Shown in pieces: positions 50,132-61,871 of a stretch of DNA of 64,000 nt. The notes under the pieces are model-generated. The model was not told where the DNA came from. It saw only the letters and a program-made list of their open reading frames with translations, and made no database searches. A program made the translations under genes and the position numbers. Every line of letters starts with the position of its first letter. Position 1 is the first letter of the stretch. The stretch is taken from assembly GCF_000264995.1 (NCBI RefSeq), contig NW_006767445.1, positions 380,084-444,083 on the forward strand. Reading direction: 5' to 3'. The DNA comes from Punctularia strigosozonata HHB-11173 SS5 (Eukaryota > Basidiomycota > Agaricomycetes > Corticiales > Punctulariaceae).

Positions 50132-51481
50132 CTACAGGTCACGTTGCAAGAACTCCCGTGCTTTCGGTGTGTGGCCGATCTCGGGGTCGTACATAGAGTC
50201 GTTATCGTGAACGACTTCCTCGTCGACTTTGACCTGCATCGAGTTGAGGTGGATGCTGTTATGGCGTGCCGCGGTCGCTGATAGCATCGTGCGGGCGGTG
50301 GCCCCGCCCTGGTAGGTGCTCGCCGGATTGCTGTACGCGGAGGGTTGCGATCCCCTTGTGGCAGATTTTAGGACGCCTCGGAGGATGATGAGGTCGGGCG
50401 CGATACACTATGCAAATCCCGTCAGGCAAGTCATTCGCAGAAATCGCAAACGCGGGACATACCACAGCTTGTGTTAGTATTGGCCATGCCAATGCGTTAG
50501 CGAGTAGGCTGTTGTTGCGCGCGAAGAAGCAGATAAAGAGGATCTCAAGAGCGGCATAAGTCGCGGCGGACTCGACGACGATCTCGGTTACGGAAAGATA
50601 GTGCGCGCCATGACCGGCGCCGAACGTGCGCCGAAGCTCTCGAGTATGCCATACCAAGCGGCCGCCGATGAGGAGGGTGAGGAGGATATTGACTGTGGTA
50701 CGGACCATGAGATCATAGCACCAGCGGAGCGGGAGGCAAAAAAAATGGATTACTCACGAGCGGCGGCACCGCCAAACCATGACGAGATGAGAGCCAAGTT
50801 GAACCATAGCGATGTCAATGACGGAACACACATGAGAGGGAAACCGAGGCCTAGTAGGGGTCAGACTTAGCGAAGTGAAAGACGTCTCGAACGCTTACCC
50901 ATGAGGTACAGGTACATGAGCGAAGGAAGGATCATAACCCAGTAATTCTTATTCCACACTATCCAGCAACGATGAAGCTTCGAAGAAAGACCTACTTAGA
51001 TCCGCAATCGTCATGGATACTACGAATCGCTCACCAGGAACCCATCCGCGAACATCTCTGAGAAGAAATACGCCGCGTTCGAGAGGACGATCCAGCTGGT
51101 AGTCTGCCCAACATCCTCGTACCAGCTGTTTACCCCGCCTGGATAATTACGGTTGTCCACAAACATGAGTTCCAGGAGTTTGGTAGACGCCGCGAACACG
51201 GTCGACCCGGTCCCTAGTAGGACCGTAATAAGCAGAAACAGGAACATGTTCGTCCGCTTGGCGATTTTGCGCTGCAGTACGAAGTAGGCCGTGATGCAGT
51301 AAATGCAAACGTGAATGCCTGGTATATACCATGAGGTCAGCATGGAGTCTCATGGGAAGTCGTATTGTACTGCACCATAGAATAGGCCATAGATGACCGA
51401 GGCATGGATCCAGAAGCGGTCATCCCCGATCTGACTGTCCGTCTCGTTACCGGCAATTGGCCCATAGTCGGCGGCTGGCAT
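50132..51481 (-). CDS. Seven-helix membrane protein of a basidiomycete family
   Basis: Starts MPAADYGPIAGNETDSQIGD at 51481. Hydrophobic helices are seen in FWIHASVIYGLFYG, GIHVCIYCITAYFVL, TNMFLFLLITVLLGTGSTVF, WIVLSNAAYFFSEMFADGFL, VNILLTLLIGGRLVWHTREL, IVVESAATYAALEILFICFF and LANALAWPILTQAV. The C-terminal tail HLNSMQVKVDEEVVHDNDSM is cytosolic and ends at 50132. Several introns. The in-frame TGA near 51353 lies inside a predicted intron that starts GTGCAG and restores the frame (FYG|IHVC). Organisation is that of the many putative receptor-like seven-helix proteins in Agaricomycetes; the ligand is unknown. Confidence 0.7.
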
Positions 51482-52658
51482 CGCGAGAGCTGCGCGTCGA
51501 ACCCAGAGATTGAGCAGGGGCGTTGTGAAGTGCCAACCCTTGAGGACTAAGCACGTCCAGTTCACGAGTCGCAAAGGCCGGAGTGCACCGACTTACAAGA
51601 CCGCGATGGTCTCTGAGGAAGGAGCGTGAGATGGGTTCTGAAGAGGTTAGATGTCGGATGCTGCGTAGGGAGTCATGCACTGCGAGAGTGGCGATGACAC
51701 GGAGACGAGCGACGAGAGCGGGGAAGAGGGGGAGGAAATGAAGAAATGAGGAGCTCTCATATGCGCTGCACCGGCGAGGCGATATACTCCGGGTGAGATC
51801 CCGTTTCTGGCCCACCTGACGGCGCAGTATAGCGTGGAACCGGATAACGGTCGAGGGACCGTGACAACGGTAAAGCCCAGGTGGAAATTTGCGCTCGTGA
51901 AGCTGTGAATCGACCAAAGTTCCTGGCGTCCATCCCCATCAGATTCGCGACTTCGTGGCGCTTAGATAAACTGATCGGGAGCAGAGCCACAAACCCGATG
52001 TGTCCCATCATCAACAAGCGATAGAGAGTATCATCTGTATATAACAAGTCGGTCACGGTTTCGGTAGAACGTTAACTTAATCCCTATGCTTAGCCCGAGC
52101 GGTACGGGAATGACGAGCATGTGGGGCTTCTTCCCGAAAGCACGAGGAGCGCCTGGGAGCACGCCGATAAGTAGTCGTCTGTAATCAGCCTGCAATTGGC
52201 GATCAAATTCGACGTGGAAAATCAGAATTTCCGGGATTGGCCTCGCCCGACGCCGAGCATGCTCTCGTCAAGTGTAAAATATGCGATTAATACTTAGGGG
52301 CCGTTGGTTCCCGACAAAACCGCAGAGAAGTACTCGCGTGTGATCCAGGGGTAATCAGATCAATCGTTGAAAATTCAATTCAGCTCCCGAACGGATGCTG
52401 CGTTTCATCGTGGGGTGTCATCTTCTGCATCGTGAGTACATGAAGCCCGATATACCCTTGCACAGCAGCGGGGAGCTGGCAGCCGTTGCCGCCGAGGTAT
52501 GCTCGTATAGAAAGTCGAAGCAACCTCATAGGAACTTAACTGAGTCAACATGGCAGCGTATCTTCTTACGCAAAGGCACCTAGTGACAGCACGCGGCCCG
52601 TACCTGATCCCCACGTCGCAAGAGGCAAGGCTAGCAGGTCGTCTTTGGTGGCGCATCA
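51482..52658. other. Gene-poor region
   Basis: About 1.2 kb. Short ORFs only; no domain seen. Confidence 0.4.
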
Positions 52659-52706
52659 GGTAGGTAGGTAGGTAGTATTAACCGGCGCGGTCCCAATACC
52701 GGAACA
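52659..52706 (-). repeat. (GTAG)n-flanked short dispersed repeat, copy 1
   Basis: Four to five GTAG units followed by CCGGCGCGGTCCCAATA and CGGAACA. Read on the minus strand it ends in (CTAC)n, like the microsatellite tail of a SINE or LINE. Same orientation as the copies at 54246 and 63864. Confidence 0.7.
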
Positions 52707-52939
52707 GCCGGGCCCCAGGGCTCGCACTAGTGGCGAGCCGGGACGCATCAGTATCTCGGGATTACCCGAACTCTTGGCCACACGGCCGTCCCCCAACAGC
52801 CCGAAAAGTGCAGAGCGTCGACAGTCCAGATATACTCTGAAGCGAGTTCGAATACAGTAAACGTACTACTACCTACCCCAAACCTTCAGCAGTGCCTCAA
52901 GAGGATCATAATATATTCGGCGATACAAAGCGGTACAAT

Positions 52940-53838
52940 AGGAGGTGGCTAAGTATCAGTGTTAGGCAGGCGAAACGTTAACCTTGCTGTTATCGATCTG
53001 TTCAGAGCATAAATATGCAACGTAGTCCGCACGCCCGTCACGACAGCGGCGGAGCGTACGTACAGATAAGCATGCCAGATGCCGTCCATCCCCTGGATTG
53101 GGTCCGGCGGCTGGCCCCAGCCTCCCATGCCTACCCTCCTAAATACTGACATGCATACCTCGGATGTTTACAACTTTACTTTAGAACGTGCTTCGAGGTC
53201 ATTGTCGGCGCCGGCGGAATCATTAATAGCGATGGCTCAGCACGGCGGACTTCTCTGGCATAGCCCTCGTTGGGAGGCGAAGCGCGGATGACGTTGACTC
53301 ACCGGACCACGTCCAGGGTCGTCCATATGCGGAGGATGTTCACAGTAAATATAGTTCAAGTAGCCGCAGCTAAGTATACAGGGTAAGTATAGCAGGTAGC
53401 CACGATTGTATTGTCACCTACATCCGAGCACTTGATCATCATAAGCACTCAGAATAGTTGTTATCTGGAAGTAAAGCGTGTACAACGCAAACAGTATATC
53501 CCCGTAGGGATCAAGCGCGGATGACGTTGACTCACCGGACCACGTCCAGGGTCGTCCATATGCGGAGAATGTTCACAGTAAATATAGTTCAAGTAGCCGG
53601 AGCTAAGTACACAGTGTTGTAGCGGATAGCCACTATTGTATTGGCACCTACATCCGAGCACTTGATCATCATAAGCACTCAGAATAATCAACATCTGGAA
53701 GTAAAGCGTGTACAACGCACATAGTATATCCCCGTAGGGACCGAGCGCATCGTACTCGTCAATACCCATCCGTTCAGTAGAGTACTTTACAATAGCGACC
53801 GTTCCGTTCTGCATGATGGAGTTTGCTCCGCGTTTCAT
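52940..53838 (-). pseudogene. Fragment of an unknown membrane-type gene containing a tandem duplication
   Basis: The minus strand from 53838 reads MKRGANSIMQNGTVAIVKYS, then GPYGDILCALYTLYFQMLI and ILSAYDDQVLGCR, then GYLNYIYCEHSPHMDDPGRG. The block encoding ALYTLYFQ through DDPGRGPV is present twice (see the repeat at 53282-53750). No family is recognised; the duplicated block and lack of clear ends suggest a broken gene or a gene part. Further short ORFs continue to about 52940. Confidence 0.35.
53282..53750. repeat. Tandem duplication of about 235 bp
   Basis: 53282-53514 and 53516-53750 match over nearly their full length (shared start GCGCGGATGACGTTGACTCA, shared end AGTATATCCCCGTAGGGA) with scattered differences, about 90% identical by eye. 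Copy 1 has a small extra piece near its middle. Confidence 0.85.
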
Positions 53839-55014
53839 ACGGCGGTCTCTTCCGTCATGGGCGCATCGGCTCCGACTTCTTCGGCGCTTTTCGAAGGTCT
53901 CATCGAAGGTCTTCAGTAATACGTGGGTGTTTGCGCTGGCGTGCGTAGGATGTCAGCCACGAGGTACGTTCAATCGCGCTTGCGTACCCATCGATACATT
54001 TAAGCGTCCAGGCTCGACCTGCCGCCGGCATGCCTCGGAAGCATCGAGGTCGATCCTCGTCAATTGTCGGTCGCTTCCACCTCTTTAGTTCGAGCTTCTA
54101 CTATACCAAGGCAAAAGAACCTGTTGGGAGTTCGCTATGAGGTCGCGTGTGATCTGGAGGCTTGGCCGGGATAAGAATTCGCACGCAGCATGGCGATGTG
54201 ACCTTCCTTTTAGGAAGATCAGCGAGGGAAAGATGGGGGCGCCATGTAGGTAGGTAGGTAGGTATATTTCCGGCGCGGTCCCAATAGCGGAACACATGAA
54301 CGTGCAACCGCGAACTGATAACCACGTATAGACTGTATGAGCGGGTAAGAAAAGCTCGAGCAGCAGCTACCAAACCGCGGCACCGTTCGAAGCTCTCCCA
54401 CACAGGTTCAGAATATTCTGGCGTAACGCAAATGCAGCGACTTCAGTACTGATGGAAAGCGAGGTAATACCTCCCCCCGTTCGTACACGCACCAGGTACG
54501 AGCGGGCCCAACGGGCCCTCGCTCGGCCAAGTTTCGGCCCTGGGCGTCCGGCGCCTGGGCATCGATCAATATGTACCATGCCCACTGTTGCTGCGGTATC
54601 TTCCAAGCCTAAGGCGGGAACGTCAACGCGGGCCCTGGCACCCCGGTTCCCGCCCCTCGAGTCTTCACACCGACACCCATCAGAAGGGAAACGGATATAC
54701 GGTCTCGCAGTAAGACAGATAGCGCAGGGCGGGTGGGTCATATTTGCAAACGACTGAGTATGCATACAGGATTGAATCTTGCCAGACCTCTGAGTAGTTG
54801 GTTCGCCGCACTGTGGGACGGGAGAAGGGCGCGGTGCATGATCTTGGTGGGCTCAGGCCTGTGATTCGGCCCTGAACGGGTATGGGGGTTTCCACGGGAA
54901 GGAGCGCAGGGCATGAATAGCGACGGGGTTTCCTTAGGTCTCCAACGAAGACGCACTCCTGCACAGGATCAACGGGGGAGCCTGAGGAAGCGCAGAGCCG
55001 CGGGAAGAGACGTC
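53839..55014. other. Gene-poor region
   Basis: Contains the second dispersed repeat (54246-54294) and GC-rich sequence around 54500-54660. No supported gene. Confidence 0.4.
54246..54294 (-). repeat. (GTAG)n-flanked short dispersed repeat, copy 2
   Basis: GTAG units, then TATATTTCCGGCGCGGTC and CCAATAGCGGAACA. Matches copy 3 (63864-63916) almost exactly; flanks differ. Confidence 0.75.
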
Positions 55015-56070
55015 TCACGTGGTTGCAGCAGCGCTGTCCAGTGCCGCTCGCTCCTTCGCTGCTGCTTCATGATAGGGCTAGAGAATGGTTCAATGACCGC
55101 ATGACCGTATGGGTTATGTGGACGCACCAGCTTTTCTTCCTCGGATAGCGCCTTCCAAGCCGCGCTAACCTTCTGCGCGAATTTGCCGCCGGTTTTGACC
55201 CCGGATTGCCGTTGTTGAGTGGCCCAGTCTGAGTAAAACCTAAAGCGACGTCAGTCGCAAGCCATGCCGGACTTCTTCGGGACAAGATAGAAGGTGGGGC
55301 TTGGTCAGATCTTGAACACCTACCTCATATACGCCGTCATCGGGTAATGTTGTGCCGCACCCGACCTGCGAAACTTGGTCTTTCCCCTCCTCTCCCGTTT
55401 CTTGTTGAGCTCGCGAATCAAGACAGGATCAGCATTCTTCCTCCATTCCGCTTTACTGACGAAATAGCGCTCGAGGAGCTTCGCATATTGATCCCTATAT
55501 ACCTGCATGAGAGAGCGGCGCAAAGTCAACATTAGGATGCGCAAAGATGGCACGTACTTAGAAACCTGCTTACCTGTTTCTCGTCATCCGCCAGCGCATG
55601 CCACCGCGCGGCAGCTTCCCGCATGGCCTCCCGTGTCCGCTCGATGGACCCCTTCGTATTGCGCTGCACGACATACGGGGTCGCAAATAGGTAAAACGAA
55701 GAGGGAGGCTTGCGTGGAGGCCCGTCCCTCTTGATATACGCGATAGGGGCTGAAAGCGAAACGCGTTCATGGCCTGATCCAGGCTCGCACCGTCTACGAG
55801 GTGAAGGACCGACGCACGCTTCGCGAGGTATTTTTTGCTTTTGCTGCCTTTAGGCCGGCCGGGCGGTCTCTTGGGCGTCTGCGTCTCTGAGGGCTCCGCG
55901 TTACCTGCGGCTTCAGCTCTGATTCGCATGGGCAGCAATGAGACGGCTGTTCGGCAGAAAGTCCTGCGTATCGTCGGAGTTGGTTGCACGAGCTGCAAGG
56001 GCACAAAGCCATGTGCTTTATTCATGTATAATGAAGCTAAGCGAGGACATGATGTAGGCAGCGTGAACAT
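55015..56070 (-). CDS. Mitochondrial-type HMG-box protein, paralogue 1
   Basis: Predicted 260 residues from five exons (56070-55818, 55749-55574, 55502-55324, 55239-55128, 55077-55015). An N-terminal Arg/Ser-rich, acid-poor lead (MFTLPTSCPRLASLYMNKAH ... IRRTFCRT) fits a mitochondrial presequence. An AT-hook-like KRPPGRPKGSKSKK follows. HMG box 1: KRDGPPRKPPSSFYLFATPY with RWHALADDEKQ; box 2: YPMTAYMRFYSDWATQ with AAWKALSEEEKL and a short final exon PYHEAAAKERAA. Same exon number and intron phases (1, 0, 2, 0) as 60505-61552. Two boxes plus a presequence suggest an Abf2/TFAM-like packer of mtDNA. Confidence 0.8.
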
Positions 56071-56199
56071 TCTGTAGCGCGATGTGAACGCGGGCGGCGG
56101 ACGGTGAAAGGTCGCGCAAGCCCTGACCCATGTCTCACGCGCCGGTACCGGTCGCCTTCGAACGCCTCGCGAGTGGAACTTGGCGAGCTTTCACCAGAG

Positions 56200-57663
56200 A
56201 TGTACTTCGATTTCAACGTTCCAATACGACCGCCTCCATCGACTGGTCAAGCACAACAATCGAAGAAGGCGAAGGGAAAACAATCACAACAAGCCTCAAC
56301 CAGCCAACAAGCGCCGAATGTCGTCTTTCCTCCAGGGCAGCTCGCCTCGATTGAGAAGCGTATAGATCTTCTAGTCCATAGTCCGTATGCCTCGCGATGT
56401 CAACGAGCCTAATTGGACTTCTCACTGGTGAAGGGCAGTGGGATACACGGTTCTCGCTCTCACCCAGACGCTGTACAAGAAGCTGGATCAGAAGAGTCAT
56501 GTCAATATTCTGGATCCACTCCTTGCTCAAATGCAAAAACGCAAAGGAATCGTGTTCTTGAAGCGATTGACGATTGTCCTAGATGAAGACAGCGAGAAGG
56601 GCTTCGGACTCGTACGTACAACAGCTTGTTCTTCATACCCAGAAGTGTTCAACCCCGTTTTCTATGCCCATAGACGAACGCAAACATCCCTCTCCTCTCC
56701 TCCTACGACATCCTTGCTCTCACTCCGACGACCAGTACGACCCTCTCGCTCGCTTGCCTCACACATTCGCAACCCTCGAACCTCACCACGCACATTATCT
56801 CCCTCCCGCTGACGCTTCCTCGTCTTCCCTATCACCTAAAGCACACCCTTGTCCGGACGGCGCTGCGTAACGGCGCAGTGTTTGAGATTTGCTATGCCGG
56901 TGCCCTGGGAGAGAGCATGGACCTAGACGGGAGCGGGGCGGCTGGAGGGTCCGACGGCGGGGCAGGTGTCAAGAGGAACTGGTGGGCGGGAGCGAGGGAG
57001 GTTGCTCGAGTGACGAAGGGAAAGGGGTTCATTGTGAGCAGCGGCGCGTATAGCGAAGCGAGCATGCGGGCGCCTCGAGATGTCGGCAATCTGTGAGTCA
57101 TTTGTCGCGGAAACATTTGTTCCCCTGTACGCAAGTTGATGCAAATACCTTGGCTATAGGATCGCGCTCCTGGGATTGGCTCAAGATGCGGCGCACGACG
57201 CGTCTACCAAAACTTGCAAGTCGCTCGTCCTTCGCGCGCGTACGCAGTATTTTGCTACACCCTTGCCGATCTTTGTTAAGCTTCGTCCGTTCGCTCTGCA
57301 GAAACTCGTAAGACGTATCGGGCAATCCTATCGGAGCCGAAGCTCGTTATCCCATCTCAAACGACGGTACCTTCAAGCAAGCCCGCGCAGGCGCCATTAT
57401 CGACCGTTCAGGGCAATACTGCACCCGACACTGCCGAGCCGGAGGATGTCTCATTAAGCAGTACAGATGTTGACGCTCCACCCGCCTCTCGCAAACGCTC
57501 GCGCAACGGCGATGTTCCTCCGCACGCGATCGAACCGGTACAGGTTCCTGTCACAGCCGGCCTTGATACATCGACGGTAACAAATGCGCAGGCGGCTGAG
57601 GACAACGTTCCTGGAGGAGCAGATGAAGAAGGACGCAACAAAAAGAAACGAAAACAGAAATGA
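56200..57663 (+). CDS. RPP1: RNase P/MRP protein subunit RPP30 (Rpp1)
   Basis: Start MYFDFNVPI at 56200, the usual opening of the TIM-barrel p30 family. Then a low-complexity insert, GYTVLALTQTLYKK, IVFLKRLTIVLDE, GLTNANIPLLSSYDILALTP, LACLTHSQ, LPRLPYHLKHTLVRTALRNG, AVFEICYAGALG, ARVTKGKGFIVSSGAYSEAS, MRAPRDVGNLIALLGLAQ. The tail is Ser/Pro-rich and ends in a basic stretch (GRNKKKRKQK), a likely nuclear signal. Multiple introns; some exon limits were read from homology blocks. RPP30 is part of the RNase P and MRP particles that mature tRNA 5' ends and rRNA. Divergent from the HMG-box gene by about 130 bp. Confidence 0.88.
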
Positions 57664-58317
57664 CCAAATCGCGGGAAGCGAACTGCCCTGAGGAGGATGG
57701 TGGAACTGCATCTGCGCTTTGAGGACGTGTATATTCGCGCGCACAAAGAGTTGCTGAGTCCTGATTGGGAAACTCGGACCGCATCTGTCAGCCGTAAATG
57801 TTGTCAAGCCTGATCCCGGTTCTCCGACCTCAGTGTGTCTCATATGTGTGACTTCTTGAACGAGGTGTAGGAAGGAACAGCCTGCCAATTCTGCTATGAC
57901 GCAGCGGATGAGACATTCGGAAGCGAACTCAACACCGACGCGAGGCCTTTCGACACAACCCAACTGGCAAAGTGCGTGTTCATGTCCCGTTAGCGCATCC
58001 TCTTGAGGCTCGCAAACATCCGAGGCTAAGTTGGAGCGAAAACTGAGCGAGTGGGCCTGAACACGTGTGTACGAGATCGTGTTGATAGCCGAAGTGTTAA
58101 GCGGCGTACCTACAGGCGCCTACAGGGCGCGCCTAATCATGCTCGGGCCGAGTTTGGGTGCTAGTGCTTTGACATTCCGCGCCGATCTCTAGGGCTCGCA
58201 GCGGCGCCTCGCGTCGCTCTGTCTCACTCGGAGCAGGGCGCAAAGTCAACCTCCTTATAATGCTGCCCGATATCTTTGCCATGGCTCATCAGCTTGCCTT
58301 GTTTACCCTCCTTGGTT
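57664..58317. other. Intergenic
   Basis: 3' of RPP30 and upstream of an F-box gene. A minus-strand 169-codon ORF (57454-57963) is a shadow of the RPP30 3' end. No gene seen. Confidence 0.45.
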
Positions 58318-60013
58318 ATGGCGACTCGGGAGGTGTGTTCAATCTCCGGGCTCCCGGATGAGCTCCTGGGCGATATATTCCTGCTCGCCGTCCAGGCGTT
58401 GGACGACACAGACGAATATGCACCTCTTCCTCACGGATTCACCTCTTTCGAGGATGAAGTTCTCGCCTCGATCATTAGCGTGAGCCGTTTGTGGCGGAAT
58501 GTCGCAATGAACACCCCGTCTCTCTGGACGAGGACTTATGTGACTCGATACGATGTCATTCCCGATCCGGTTACCGAGGCCAGACAGCTGGACCTGAGCA
58601 TGGTCGTGCGTAATCTCGCGCGTTCGCAGCAGATGCCATTCGACGTCCTCATCGACTGTCGCGATCCGGAGTGGGACTTCTCAGAGCCAGAAGACGTGTG
58701 AGCATAAACCTATTATATTTCATGCCTTCCCCACTCACCTCTATCATAGGGACTCCTCCGAGGATGATGATCCCATGTATGAGCATCCGTTCCCGCGCGC
58801 AGTTCTGGCTCCTCTGCTCGACCTCCTAGAATGCAACATAGATCGCTTGCGGTCCGTTGCAATGCTCTCTGATACATACGGACCACTGCATGATGTCCTG
58901 GCTCGCCTCGCCTCGGTGCAATCGAAGCTGCTCCCGCACTTTTCGTCCCTTTTCCTAGCCCGATGCAATGACATTCCTGCGCACGAGTTATCGTTCAAGC
59001 CCGCTGCATTATTCCTACCGTTGGATCGCGCACATGTCCCGTTCCATGGCTGCACGTTACCGAAACTGAAGAGCTTGGTGCTGTGCGGCGTGCACACCAA
59101 CTGGTGGAACCTCCCGGACATCCTATCAGGGTCAACATTGCGCCATCTCGAACTTTCCTTCCATTGCGCAGAAGCGCGCCCATCGGAGGCTGCTCTCCGG
59201 AGGATTCTCTACGCATGTCCAGGTTTGAAAACCCTCACGATGCGCGTGTCAGGGATCGCCGTACCCGAGGCTCGTGTGCAACGCGACACTCCCCGCGACC
59301 CACCCCTTCTACTGCCTCAACTCAAATGGCTCGCACTCTCTTACGCGACGCGTGCTGACCTCCGCGTCTTCCTTCGGCTGTTTAGTCAAATGGAGACGAA
59401 GATCCGGCGTCTTACTCTCGAGGGCGCTCCGCCCCCTTCGTACGAAACGGTCGACGTCTCGGATATCTTGACGTTCTGGATGGCCGGTGTGACGCCAGCA
59501 TCGCCGAAACCTACGCCCACATTCCCATATCTCACTCGCCTGTCCCTCCTACGAGTCTCATCATCCTACCACTCTCTTGCGCGGGTGTTGATGACGCATC
59601 CGAGGATACGCCAGGTCGATGTCGCAGGTAGCGGCTTTGCTCTCCCCGTCGCCGAGGTTCTGTGGTCGCCGCTCCTGTACGGACGCGCGAGCTGTTCCTA
59701 CCCATGCCCATCTCTCAGGCGGTTCCGTGTGCCGGATGGCTGCGACTTTCAGCATGATGAGCTTCTGCGGCTCATCTTCATGCGAAGCAGAGAAGACGTG
59801 ACGGTAGAGTTTTCGCGAGACGAGTTTCACGAACCGACGGATTTATGGCCGAGCGATGGTTTGGTGACTGATATTGCGTGCAAGGAGAACGGAGAAGAGG
59901 AGGATTCTGGCCAGGTAACCATACCTGACCTCCCGTCTGATCATGAAATGGACAGAGTGCTGGACAATCTACGTACTTACAAGTTACCCTCTATAAGTCG
60001 CGAGCGTAAATAG
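58318..60013 (+). CDS. F-box protein with LRR-like region
   Basis: Predicted 547 residues in two exons (58318-58697, 58750-60013); the 52 bp intron starts GTGAGC and ends CATAG. F-box: CSISGLPDELLGDIFLLAVQ ... ASIISVSRLWRNVAMNTPSLW (residues about 8-68). Leucine-rich blocks follow: LPKLKSLVLCGVHTNWWNLP, TLRHLELSFH, GLKTLTMRVSG, LPQLKWLALSY, YLTRLSLLRVSSSYHSLAR. NWWNLPDILSG matches NWRSLDVRG in 35542-37029, so the two belong to one subfamily. The C-terminus is acidic (ENGEEEDSG). The start was chosen at the ATG that opens the F-box frame. Confidence 0.88.
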
Positions 60014-60504
60014 ATATTACTATTGAACCGTGTGACACTGGTTATGCCGTACTTAAATATCCACGGATGTCCGCGGATAACCCTCTACTGACCGTGGCAA
60101 GTAAGTTTCATAAACATCCCACGGTCAGAAGTGGTCAATTCATTAGTGCCCATGTATATATCCTCTGGCTTCCTGCTGTGTCCCCGCAATTATTCATGCC
60201 ACACCTATTTTGTGTACACATGCACGCTGATATAGATACATTCGAGCAAACTGCAAGGGGAGGCGGAACGCGGCGCTTGGCGCCACCCTACTCACGTGTA
60301 TTGAGTACGTACATTGGGTCATAACTTGCTCTTTATGGACCTGAATTGGAGCAAATTGGCTTTTGATGGTCCGTGCACCCGTGAAACAAAACCTAACCCG
60401 AGGAGCACAGACAACCGTCAGTAGCCGAATTGGCCTTTCGCACCCAACGACCACGATCGTCGGCGCGCTCTTGAATATTTTCCTTGTCGTTCTACGCTCC
60501 CAAC
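60014..60504. other. Intergenic
   Basis: 3' of the F-box gene and promoter region of the HMG-box gene. No gene seen. Confidence 0.45.
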
Positions 60505-61552
60505 ATGTTTTCTCTGGTGGGGAGTAGGCTTTTTGTACCTTTGCTAACGCGCAATGCGTTGTTGACGCGTGTGGCGCCGTTATCGACGCTGCAACATACG
60601 GTCCGTCGGACGTTCTTGACGACCGCGACGCTTTGGGAGCCGGCGAAGAAGGCGGAGCCAAAGACGGCGGGGCGCAAGAAGACGACGACCACGACCAAGT
60701 CTACGACTAAGACTAAGCCGAAGGCGAAGAAGGCGGCTCCCAAGAAGAAAGTTGCGTCCAAGGCCGTCGCGAAGAAACCCAAGGCAAGAAAGGTCAAGCC
60801 GGCGAAGAAGGTGCCGGTGTATAAACGTACGTTTGTCAGGCATGACCGATGTTGCGATCTGCTTTTGACGTGTTTCTACAGCGAGCATGATTCGCGACGG
60901 TCCGCCGAAGCGCCCTCCCAGCCCGTTCATACTCTTCAGCTTGAAATACCGAGCTGGCATGGATCTCAAGGGGGACAGGCAGAAGGTCATTCAGTCGTCC
61001 AAGGACGCCGGTGCTGCATGGAGAGCATTGACGGAGCACGAGAAGCAGGTTCCTAGCCGCGAATTGCTCCCTTATCGTCGGCTTACCCTTCGTGTTCCAG
61101 GCCTTCGTCGATGAGAATCAAGCGTTGCAGCCGGCTTACCGCGAAAAGCTCGCCGAATACACCAAGAACGCGGATATCACAATCATCAAAGCGTTGAACA
61201 AGAAGCGCGTGGAAGCTGGAAAGCCTAGAATCCGCATACACAAGGCGCACCCCAAGCCGATGACCTCGTTCTTACGGTACGACATGACTGTTGTCTCTTT
61301 CCATTTCTTGCTCACCTGACGGGTTGGGGCCACTCAGGTTCTATCAGGAGCAGCTGGCGAAACGGTCGCCCGACATGCCCGTGAAAGAGGTGACGCGCGC
61401 GGCAGCCCAGACTTGGAAGACCATGACCGAAGCTGAGAAGAAGGTACGTTCTCGTGTCGTCGTGGCAAGATCTCGTTCATCTCACTGCGCTCTTGTTCGT
61501 CCAGCCGTACGCCGACGCGTGGTTACAGGAGAAGGAAGCGCGTGCGAAGTAA
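60505..61552 (+). CDS. Mitochondrial-type HMG-box protein, paralogue 2
   Basis: Predicted 272 residues from five exons (60505-60826, 60882-61048, 61101-61276, 61338-61443, 61505-61552). Arg-rich, acid-free N-terminus (MFSLVGSRLFVPLLTRNALL ... VRRTFLTT) fits a mitochondrial presequence. A long Lys/Thr/Ala linker (KKTTTTTKSTTKTKPKAKKA and onward) is followed by HMG box 1 (RDGPPKRPPSPFILFSLKYR, AWRALTEHEKQ) and box 2 (PKPMTSFLRFYQEQLAK, TWKTMTEAEKK), closing with PYADAWLQEKEARAK. It should coat and bend mtDNA. Exon layout and phases equal those of 55015-56070. Confidence 0.85.
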
Positions 61553-61871
61553 CCTGTGGTCCACAGAATATGCTATGTCCTTATTTCCACCTGATGTTTG
61601 CTCCCTATATTCGTCGTTCGTTCTTAATAACATCAGTGCGCGGTCGATTGAGAAACGCATCGTTCCTCGCTTACGCGTGTGCTCGACAGATCAGCCTGGG
61701 GTTGTGACCGGAGGTGATCTCCGCACATGTTGCCTGCCAGCTGCGTTCAGATTTTGACTGGTTGACGTCTGTCATCTCGGTGACAAGTTCGAGCCTAAGG
61801 ATGCCCGAGAGCGTTTCGCCGACTCTGTTTGGACACTCATACCACATTGCTACAGCGCGCGGTTCGCCGCG

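Noticed and set aside
51340-51365. In-frame stop in the seven-helix membrane protein gene
   Set aside because: It lies inside a predicted intron starting GTGCAG and ending CCAG; splicing joins FYG to IHVCIYC in frame.
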